Source: Hymenopellis radicata
Lineage: Eukaryota > Basidiomycota > Agaricomycetes > Agaricales > Physalacriaceae
Assembly (NCBI GenBank): GCA_015501595.1
Contig: JADNRX010000030.1
Coordinates: 124,001 to 188,000, forward strand
Reading direction: 5' to 3'
Length of the DNA: 64,000 nucleotides
Part shown: positions 45,584 through 54,675 of the stretch, piece by piece
How positions within the stretch are numbered: the first letter of the stretch is position 1
How the letters are laid out: the number at the start of each line of letters is the position of its first letter
Notes under the pieces: model-generated
The model's input: only the letters and a program-made list of their open reading frames with translations
Told to the model about the DNA's origin: nothing
The model's database searches: none
Translations under genes and position numbers: made by a program

Positions 45584-48500
45584 CTACAACATTTCAATAT
45601 CACTATCGAAAATGTCCATTGCCCCACTAGTGCTACTGCCACGCTCATCATCCGAAATGACAATAACCTCAATAACATCATCAGAGTGCGCGCGCTTCTT
45701 GTTGGAAATGGTGGGCTCCCACTCATCATCGGAGATGTCAATCACCTCTGGAGCATTACCATTCCTCTTCTCTCGCTCATCGCCAGAGATGTCGATGACC
45801 TCAATGGTACTTCCTCCTCGCCCTTTGCCAGCACCTGAACTTTCCATCGACAACTCATCATCTGATACGTCAATCACCTCAACTGCGCCACTCCTCCACT
45901 CTTGGGTGAGGCCGCGCCCATTACCTGACACCTCAATCACCTCAACATCACTCATACCGTTATCCGCTTCCTTCTCTGCCTCCTTCTCATCATCTTCGCT
46001 TTGGTCATCTGCATCCATATCCTCCTCGTTATCTCCATCGTCTCCGTTATCATTATCGCCTCCATTGTTGTCCGCTACCTGACGTTGCTGATGCCTAACG
46101 GCTACTACAGCGATAGTCAGTGCCTACAGGAGAATCAGTATAGAGAATGTGCTTACTAAGACGTTGCGCCGAAGTACGTAGAATTGGAGTACACACTCGT
46201 ATGCCGTAGAGATGTGATTTCCACCTGCCATCAGAGTGGGCAGCATACGAGAGACAAGAGGGGCGGGAATGTTGACGGTGTACTGTCGATGGGTTGCAGA
46301 TGAAAGACATGCGAAGGCATCGATTTGGATGACTCGGCTCTTCCGAAGGGCGACTTGCGTAACCGTGAATGCTCGGGTGGCTGCCGGGTCGGATAGCTGC
46401 TTGTTGACAGTAACGAAATCCTCAGGAAAATACTGTTTGCCATCGATGAGAGGAAATTGAGACTTGTACAAGTAGAGGCTTACCTTGCCCAACTGAAGGG
46501 CCTTGAAATAATATCCTGGAACGATGTCGTCACGAAGTAGCTTGGCCTTCGCTTTGAGCGTTGGATGAACGTAACGCGCATAGATATCCATGACCGTTCC
46601 AAGATCTGGGGCACGGGGAACAAAGTTGGTGTCCGCGAGGCTTTCCGTGATGATGGGAGCAGCGTATAGCTTGACGACTGCATAGTTCGGAAAAGTGGCA
46701 GGGATCTTCTTGGCTAGGCCGGGGCAACGCGACGGTAGCATACCAGAGGCGTTTGTGGCGAGTTCATATGCCAGTTCAACGCGCCATGCTTGACAGAACA
46801 CGCTAAAATCCACGGGAGACAACTTATAAACTGCTTCACGGAGATCATCCCCGAGAGAAGTGCAAGCAAGACCGGCAGCGATTGCCCCACCACATCCCTT
46901 TAATCCACTCTACAAGACACTTGTTAATAACTCAGACAACAATATGCACTCTACTCACTTGATCGTAGTCGCCACCGGCGAGTAGCGCGAAGAGTAGAAG
47001 GCCGCCAGAAGATATTCCCAGTTCTTCGGTGATGCGATTCCGGGAGTATATGGTGAGCGAAGGGAACTGTTCCTTGAGGTCGAGACTGATAGATAATTAG
47101 AAATGGCATCTAACACAGAATGAGAGGCTTACCTGCGACCCAACGTGCATGTTCCAAAAATAAGAGCATCACTGTCCTCAGTGATGACAAGGTCAATGAG
47201 CTTGCGATAGTTGTAGGGTTTTCGGGTCAGGTTAAGCTTGACCGGTCAAGTTGCTTAACTTGACCGGACCTGACCGAAAATTTGACTGATTACGTTTGAC
47301 CGGTCACACTATTTGACCGGTCACGGTCAACGGTTAAGCCACAAAGTGAAATTTCACTTAACCGCAAATGACTGACTATAACCGGTCATGACCGAGAAGT
47401 TTTACTCATTCTCAGGCAGGACAAGATATAATTTTCGACAAGACAACACCCCCCACAAAGGTGCGGGATGTTATATCCTGTGCGAAATTATCGTTGTCGT
47501 GGACTTGTTGTGGCAATGGTTGTGCCATCATCATGGCAGGACAGTGGTCGTTATGGTGGTGACCGTGTCGGTGTAGCGCAACCGTCGTCGCTGAGGTCGT
47601 GGTACTGGCACGCTGTTCGCGGCGATGTTGTTGATGTCGCCGTGACGTCGTCTTCATCGTGGCGGGGTCTCGTAATCCTTTTGTGGGGTACTCGTTTTCC
47701 TGGGGGTGTTCCCGTCGTCATCGCGAAGCCATAGTACTGCTGATGTAGTTAGTAGTAGAATACAGCAACAAAATATGCGCACCTTGACGATGCCGTGCCG
47801 CCTGCTGTACAGCACGGCGTCCAGTCAACGAATCCTGTAGCCCATGGGGCTCCACCATCGTTGTAGCCAGGGCTTTGCAGCTTACGCGGCCTGCAGGCCG
47901 TTTCCTTCCCCTCAAAATCCCGCTGTTGTCGCCGTGCTGCTGCTGCTGCTGTCGTCGTCATGGTGATGGGGTCGTGGTCGTCGTAACTGTTGTGCGTAGA
48001 CCGTCGTCGTGGTCGTGGTGCCGGGGTGGTGGGCGCGAGAGGAGATCGTGGTCGTGGTTGTGGGGGCGTCGAGGGCGCGCTTGTGGGCTTGTCATGATCG
48101 TGATGGCGGCGGTCTGAGCCTCATTGCCGCCATTGCCGTTGTCGGGGCGTCGTGCCATCGCAGGGATCCTGCTGGTGTGAGTAAAGTACAATAATACGAC
48201 GGAAAAAAAACGCACCTCAACGACGCCGGCTGTCAGCAGACAACACGGTGGTGACCATCTAATCCTCCTGGAGATTCCCCAACCCGTCGGGGTCGCAACC
48301 ATCGTGTCCGGGTGACGTGGTGGTAGAGGTGGTGGAACTGGTAGGGGTGGCAATCCGAGTGCCGCGATCGTTGAATAAAATACAGTAAAGATGCGCACCT
48401 TGACGACGCTGACTGTCAGAAGACAGTGCGGCGTCATATTTCTGAGTTCTTGACCTTGCGGGGGTCACCAGCATCGTTGATGAGGATTTGCGGCCTCGTT

Positions 48501-49961
48501 GGAGGGCTTACGCGTCCTGCGGGGCCGCCGGGGCTCTTCAAGCCCGCGAATCCACGAAAACAGAGGAAAAAAGCGCTAGATGAACGGAAAAGGACGCCTG
48601 GCAGACCCGCGTCCCAAGGTCGAGTCGTCGGAGACCAGGCGTCGCGAGATGGTGGTGGTTGAAGGTCAAGATCTGACCATCGATCACCACTCGGATGATC
48701 GGTCCGGACAACGGAAGCGACCTCGGGATGGCTCCAGAGCCGCAACGAAGGCCGCGCTCGCGCTCGGATGTGGCGGGATGTGTTCAGAGAGTGTATTCGC
48801 ACATCTTTTATTTTGACCAATTTTTTGGCCGAGGTGAACATGTTACTCGCACTTGAGTAGCAGTAACCCGCTATGAATCGCAAGTATGAAGTACTTAGAA
48901 ATGGGATTCACACTGGATCTCATTGTGAATCAATACATTTATATTATTATTCATTGGAGAGACTACCTACAGGGTGCATAACACTGGCCAGACAGGATAA
49001 TAACAAAATTCATTACTAGTTCGCACTTCACCTCTTGCCTTTCACAGAGGCATACTGCTATGATGCTATAAAAAGTATGCATGCTATGCCCAAATGGTGT
49101 AGAAGGTTGAACGTGTAACGTTAGGCCTGTCTTTATGGCAAGGTCCTGAGTTCAATTCCTTCCAGTGTCATTTTGTTAGCCTTTCGTCCCAGTCTTGACC
49201 GGCTATGACCGGTCTTGACCTGGTCATGGTTATAACCGGTCAAAACCGGGTGACCGGGCTTAACTTGACCGGTCAGACAGCTTAACCGGTCACGGTCAGC
49301 AGTCAAGCCAAAATGCCGGATTTGACTGACTGGTCCGGTCACCGGTCATGTCATCAAAAGGTCATTTGACCTGACCTGACCTGACCTTCAAACCCTAGAT
49401 AGTTGAGAGCTGCCAGCTCAGCTTCAGCCTCGCCGCGGGCCTATAGAATGTGAGCGATGTGAACTACGTTGAACTGTAAATCCCTCACATCGAGATGATA
49501 GAACCCGAAAGCATCAATTAACTCCTTGAAGATTCCTATAAGCCACCCCGGGGAGTGGACAACCCTCTTGCCGCGCTTGAGCTTCGGTCGTTCTGGTCCA
49601 TCGAAGACGAAGAGCGGCACGATCGCGAAATTAAGCAGTTTCACAAGGTGGCGAAGGAGCTCCTTTACTTCAGCATTCGAGCCCTTATGAACGTGGTGCA
49701 TGTTTTGACCGTGAAGGATGCCTTGAATCCACAAGCTGAATACTGTCAGAACTAGAAATACAAGCACTAACAGACATACCATGCATCAATACCAACGATA
49801 ATGTACCCCTTTTCTCGACGCTGAGCGATAAACCCCTCCAATGCCGAAACCTCATGGAGGGACACGACTCGAGCAATTTGCTTGATACGCTATCAAGGAG
49901 CATCAGCATTGCAACCAGAATGGATAGTGTAACTCACATCATAAAGGCCAGGAATTCCCAT
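45584..49961 (-). pseudogene. XPG/FEN1-like nuclease with SIM-like tail, unit 2 (interrupted by hAT)
   Basis: Same gene as at 35399-37584, but split by the 2184-bp hAT-type insertion within the codons for 'LAALNYRKLIDL', just after the XPG-I acidic cluster begins. The last exon is intact here and shows the tail clearly (45584-46018 and upstream): an acidic lead 'DADDQSEDDEKEAEKEADNG', then five motifs VEVIEVSG, VEVIDVSDDE, IEVIDISGDE, PEVIDISDDE and IEVIVISDDE. Each fits a SUMO-interacting motif (hydrophobic V/I core next to acidic residues). The joint to the nuclease body is an apparent short intron near 46125; its exact borders are uncertain. Confidence 0.75.
47214..49397. mobile_element. 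hAT-type element (2184 bp) in nuclease gene, unit 2 only
   Basis: Ends TAGGGTTT…AAACCCTA with an imperfect ~19-bp inverted terminus (TAGGGTTTTCGGGTCAGGT against TAGGGTTTGAAGGTCAGGT), flanked by the 8-bp duplication GATAGTTG (47206-47213, 49398-49405). Unit 1 keeps the single GATAGTTG. Both subterminal regions are packed with GACCGGTC / TTGACC motifs, likely transposase-binding sites. The interior encodes only low-complexity frames, so it is non-autonomous. A weak B-box-like GGTCCTGAGTTCAATTCC is at about 49141-49158. Confidence 0.88.
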
Positions 49962-50488
49962 GATGGTGAGAGCAGAGAGTCTTAGAATGAGAGTCGAACG
50001 AGAGTCAAATGCGGAGTTGGTCCGATCCGATTCGCAGCTGAAAACAAATCACGTGAGAAATGTGCGCCACGAAGCAAGAGGAAGATGTTACCTGACGGAA
50101 AAGAAGGCGTCTATCAGAATGGTTCGGCCAGCTGATAGATTGCGCCACAAGAAATGAATAAACATCTCACGCGCCTGCACACTTCAGCCAATCCCCATTT
50201 CTGGAGGTAGGCTCAAGGTCGGCCCGCCAATCGACAGCTATGGGTGCTGGCTACAGGGAGCGCGCGCGCGAGATGAAGGTCGATGGAGCAGCACGTGCAT
50301 TTACTTGTGATGGCGGCGACTGGGACGACATCGACGACTGCGACGATGGCTCTGGTACATCTGCTGGATTGCAGAGTTCGGGCGCGCTAGATAAAGGTCG
50401 ACGGACCAGCACACGCATTTACTGGTGACGGCAGCGACTGGGAAGGAGCAGTCGACATCCGCGGCATAGTGGGGCGTCGAAATGCCAA

Positions 50489-51130
50489 TCAAGGCTTCCG
50501 GAACTCGCAGAGCAAACGCGGTACATATCTCTTCTCGGACCTAAGGTGCACAAGAAGTGTCAGCGGACGTGGCTACTGAAGCAAGATATACAAAAGGCGC
50601 AGGACCATCACGATCCTGGCCACTGAACGAGATCATCACATAATGATCTCGCCAGCGAAAACGAAAGAAAAAGGAAGGTATTTACCTTGGCGCCGGTTAA
50701 GACTACCTTCCCCGAGACGAAGATGAGCAGAACGACCTTGGGCTTGATCATACGGTAGATAAGACCAGGGAACAGCTGCAAGACGATGAGCAAAGGCAAG
50801 CGATGAAAAAAAGAAAAACACACCTTAGACTTGTAACTAGGACAAGCCCTCCAAGAACTTGACGTCGCAGCTGCCAACGATATTCTGGATCTTGAACTCT
50901 GAGAACTTTGCGTCGAAATCAAGCTTCTGCACGATATGTGCATACTTGCGGGACGCCAGCCTCGAGTCAGAAGCGAAGATGAGGGCCGTAGTCTTCGGGT
51001 CGCGAATATGCATAATAACGGCTGCAAAACGCTACGTCAAACAATATAATTAGTTCCACATAACGGGGTTAGAGAAAAATACCAACCTAGGGATTGTATT
51101 CCGCATTTCTGACATGAAGCGAAGGGAAAC
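50489..51130 (-). pseudogene. Captured TBP gene fragment, unit 2
   Basis: Copy of 38112-38753 at offset +12377 with the same deletions, stops and retained introns. The capture therefore happened before the units were duplicated. Confidence 0.85.
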
Positions 51131-51571
51131 AGGCATGGCAGAAGTGGCGACAGGTGTCGACAAACCAGCGAGCACATTTCCTGGTGATGGCGGCGACTGG
51201 GACTGGTGACGGCGGCGACAATGAGGGTGGAAATATACCCAACATTCAAGACTATATCCCTTCAGCGCAAGCGCCCCAACTTGCCACAATGTCCATCCCA
51301 CCAGCGTTGCCCCAAGTGCCGTACTGCCACGACGCCGTCCAAATCGACGACGACTACACTTGCAAATAATCCTGCTCCTCCTGCTGTTGCTGCTAAGTCG
51401 TCGGCACAGAGCCAAGCGACACCAAGCTCGTCGGTGCATAGCCGAATGAGCACACCGACTCAGAGCCAGTCGTATCCTCAGGCGGCTCGAGAACAAATTG
51501 CCATCGAACTCGCCCCACCTGATCCCGGCTGGGGTAGGTGACGGGTTGGAAAAGACGACTGGGACGATGTC

Positions 51572-51806
51572 GACAACTGCGGCGAAGGCTGCTGGTACGT
51601 CTGCTGAGGTGCAGAGCACGAGTTGGAGGGTGATGAGGGTCCGGAGAGAGCAGATCGCGCCAGGTATGGGGCCCGTCGGCAGCGTCAATCGACAAGGGCG
51701 ATGGCTGCTGGAACGTCTCCTGGAGAGTATGAGTTGGAGGGTGGTGAGGGTCTGAGGAGAGCAGATCGCGGTGCGCGCCAGGTATGGGTGTCGGTAGCGT
51801 CAATCC
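51572..51806 (+). repeat. Two-copy imperfect tandem repeat, unit 2
   Basis: Same ~117-bp pair as at 39195-39429, unchanged as far as I can see. Confidence 0.55.
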
Positions 51807-52595
51807 GTGACGATTAGTCTCCGCAGTGACGGCACAGTTGGAAATGCGCGTCGTTTCCTGCATGGGATAGCGGGCAGCTGGCGCAGTCACATATCTCCCT
51901 GGCTGTCAAAACCGTTGGGTTCAAGCGAAAGCTTCGAAATCAATTCGTTTTTCCAGCGCCGGTTGCAATGATGAAAAAACGCGTGCGTCGTCGGATGCGG
52001 TATTGCAGGAAGTAAGGAGGAAGGTTCAAGCTGCTTCTGGCTGGCAGTGGGCCATGATGGCAAGAACGAAGAAAATAAATGTGACAGTAACAAGCACCTG
52101 ACTCGATACGGATTCGCGACACGCGTATACACCAGTCGCGGTTGGACTTCCCGTCGCCACGCTGCACCAGTAAGTGAAATAAGCTACGGTAAGTGGTATA
52201 ATAGCTGTTATAACCATCATTATAACCTCAAAATAACAGGGTAGCAACACGAGCATCTGACAATACTACACGACCGCCGTTACAGCCTCCGTGAGTATAT
52301 TATTGACGCGTGTTACTGCCTCGTGCCTTCCTCCTCTTGGCATTCTTTATTATTTGTGACGCCAGAGGTCAAACATGCGACATCTGTACCGCCGACAGAA
52401 TATTCAGTATCTTACCAGGTGTTGTACTTACTATGACAGGCTGAAGGATGCATTTGTAGGCTTAAAATTGTACTATATTAAAAAATGGAAGAAAGACATT
52501 GAATGATTGATGTATACTACGAAGTGCATCTGTTACACGAAGTTCAGAGCACTTCAGGAACTCCGGGACGTCGACTCACGAAGGACCTTAGTAAA

Positions 52596-52653
52596 GCGAT
52601 GACGCACTTCAATGTCCGTTTCCAAAAAAACGGACATTCAAGTGCGTCATCGC
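52596..52653. repeat. 26-bp-stem hairpin near right end of unit 2
   Basis: Same hairpin as 40219-40276, arms and loop kept. It lies about 430 bp before the right ACTTA. Confidence 0.8.
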
Positions 52654-52672
52654 ACGCGGTCGTAGCAAAACG

Positions 52673-52762
52673 CCTCGTTCCACCTGGGAATCGAACAGAA
52701 GACCTTCTCGGCCTAAGACATGACCAGCTAAACAGTTGGACCATAGCAGCTTGCAACTACTT
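52673..52762 (-). repeat. tRNA-like / SINE-like box in unit 2
   Basis: Counterpart of 40296-40385 with the same A-box-like and B-box-like blocks. Confidence 0.3.
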
Positions 52763-53080
52763 GACAGAAGTGGTCATAACTCATGTGTGGATTTCGTGGC
52801 TCCCGTAATTTCTGCGAAGAACCTGGTTGCCCCAATCTGAGGCGTTCAACGAACACGGTTTGAACACGGTAACCAGGAGCGACGGATTTAAGATCAACCT
52901 TGTATTATCCGGTCCTATCCAGGGTGGCGGACACTATCGACAATCGGGCGCTACATAGGTCTCTCCGATCAACGGTTCGGCTTGGTTACTCCAATTTGGA
53001 CAGGGAGATCTCTTCAGATCTCTGAGATCTCTGTTTCGACGTGCCGGTATATTATCCCGTATTTTATAGTGAATAAAGTG

Positions 53081-53085
53081 ACTTA
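53081..53085. repeat. ACTTA core, right edge of array
   Basis: Context AATAAAGTG-ACTTA-CTCAGATC. Joining the left flank (…AGGAATA) to the right flank (CTCAGATC…) through one ACTTA gives the presumed empty target site. Confidence 0.6.
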
Positions 53086-53402
53086 CTCAGATCTTCTTCC
53101 AGCAACTTCCAGTGCTCTGCACTCTCATGTATTCAAACATTTCTGGCTTTTTAAATCTCGCTGACTAGAGAACTCCGACTAAGATGGACGTTTCTGCTCT
53201 TGGCACTCTGGATGCGTTCGCTCCGACTCCCTCGCCTGTTCCTCGCCGTCGAACGCTGAGAGTTCAAGCTGCCAGTCAGGATCCGCACGTCTCACTGTCA
53301 GATTACGGTCACAAGGTCGCGACCCTTGTCACCTAGCAGCTTCATAAAAGAGCTCTTCGAGGTTCAGCTCGAGTCACTCTCAAGTCGAGTCTCAATACCC
53401 CA
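53086..53402. other. Right flank of array, promoter of Y3-like gene
   Basis: Unique DNA between the array and the secreted-protein gene. It holds a 50-codon frame at 53184-53336 (+, starts 'MDVSALGTLDAFAPTPSPVP') in good ATG context, which may be an upstream ORF or a truncated gene. No family recognised. Confidence 0.35.
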
Positions 53403-54075
53403 ATGGTCTTCTTCAAGTCCAGCTCTGTGCGTGCATTTATGCCATCTAGATCTGGGGTCATCTTTATCATATCCTTGACATACGCTATAGTTCTTTGCCG
53501 TCGCCAGCATCGCCCTCAGCCTCGTCCTGGCGCAGCAGCCGGCCCCGACGTGCTTCTCACTGACAGGCGGGACATCCGGCGCTGGAAACTGCAGCCAGTT
53601 CATCACGCAAATGTGTGATTCCACCGCTAGTACCGCTCTTACGACTACTGTAAGCTCTTGCTTCTCTTTGACCATTCTCGTCGATTTTAACGAGCTTGGT
53701 CTGCTTCCATAGAGTCTCAAATCCCGCGACCGCGCGTCGCGCTGCTTCAACCTCGTTGATGGTCTCGGGAGGAGATGTTGGTATCATTCCTTCTTCTCTG
53801 ACATCCCAATTGACGACTAGGACAGGCGAGCTGACGATTGCGAATGTCAAAACTCCGGACGCAGGCACCGTCCCGAGTAATGCCAACTGCAGGAACGGCC
53901 TCACGAACGTTGCCAGTCATTGTGACTTTGTACGTCAAATCTAGTTTTGTAATGATAACCGTGCTTACTACGTGCTACACAGGGCGGCAGGAGCACTGTC
54001 ACTGGCGACGCAACCTTCCTCTACTACCTGGATATCAAGAACGGAGGGTGCGACAGTGTGAATCTTGTCCATTAA
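53403..54075 (+). CDS. Small secreted Cys-rich protein, Y3-like
   Basis: Four short exons give about 150 residues. The signal peptide appears only after splicing: 'MVFFKSSS' joins 'FFAVASIALSLVLAQQPAPT' across an intron at about 53427-53491. The mature part has Cys in 'TCFSLTG', 'GAGNCSQFITQMC', 'ASRCFNL', 'RRCW', 'SNANCRNGLTNVASHC' and 'NGGCDSVNL', with 'GDATFLYYLDI' near the end. The N…C…F / C…GL…C pattern and size fit the fungal glycan-binding Y3-like domain family (recognised from memory, moderate certainty). Later introns are about 53648-53713, 53788-53827 (short) and 53940-53990. Extracellular; ligand unknown. Confidence 0.6.
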
Positions 54076-54675
54076 ACGCTTGTGTACAATCAGGAGAATA
54101 AATCGTTATATTCAGTGGGAGATACCCAATCTGTATTCCAGTGTGGCGCAATTTGTTCTGACTTCGACGGGTTCGGTCTGGCTCACGTATTCCCTGACAG
54201 TTCTTTCCCAAAGCGAATGTTTTTACTCCCTTTGAGCGCGAAGCTTTTTTTTCAATCATTTTCTTCCTCTCATCTGGCCGGAGTTGACGTTGAGATGTCA
54301 GTCAAGCTGGTGGTCTAGGCGGCACATGTGCCTTGAGCTGTCAGTGTCAACTCAAGGCACATTTGCCCCCATCTGCAGATTATCGCCATTCGTGTCGACG
54401 GCATACAAGTAATAGTGAATAATGACCCTCGACGTTGACTGGCGTGGGCGGTGCTCGTGGGACGCGGCGACTCAGCCCAAGAGATCCCTTGATTTGATTC
54501 TCAGGCGACTCTTACGGTAGGCCCAAATTGTGTGGTATCCTGCAATGTTCATGGCCCCATATGTGGAAATAAGCAACTTCTACTGCGAATTTCTTATGGG
54601 ATAATCGACAGGTTGCACCCTAGTCATAAACAAGCAAAAAAATCGTCGACATTCGAGGAGCTACTGAAAAAAAAT
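54076..54675. other. Convergent intergenic region
   Basis: About 600 bp between the Y3-like gene (+) and the NTPase gene (-), both ending here. A short inverted repeat pair TGCCTTGAG…/CTCAAGGCA (about 54329-54360) could form a hairpin and may act as a 3' end signal. No gene seen. Confidence 0.4.

Larger units (their letters stand above)
40704..53085 (-). mobile_element. YR-XPG mobile unit, copy 2 (12.38 kb with insertions)
   Basis: Same order and strand as unit 1. The left part is at offset 9751, the middle at 10185 and the right part at 12377. The offsets jump exactly where two extra hAT-type insertions sit: 434 bp (426 + 8) and 2192 bp (2184 + 8), which together account for the full 2626-bp length difference. 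Other differences are rare substitutions and single-base indels. The right edge is AATAAAGTG-ACTTA followed by unique DNA (CTCAGATCTTC). Confidence 0.75.

Noticed and set aside
47388..48883. ORFs in the 2184-bp hAT element as a transposase
   Set aside because: His/Arg/Thr/Val low-complexity translations with no hAT dimerisation or DDE signature.
49105..49160. tRNA gene in the 2184-bp hAT element
   Set aside because: Only a B-box-like stretch; no acceptor or anticodon stem could be drawn.
30953..53085. The tandem copies as an assembly artefact
   Set aside because: Unit 2 carries two insertions with proper 8-bp target duplications whose empty sites are in unit 1, plus scattered substitutions, so two real copies exist. 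Tandem versus allelic placement still deserves long-read proof.
30953..53085. The array as a Starship-type giant element
   Set aside because: Starship captains are DUF3435 recombinases known from Pezizomycotina and sit at one edge of elements with much cargo. This recombinase and host group do not match.
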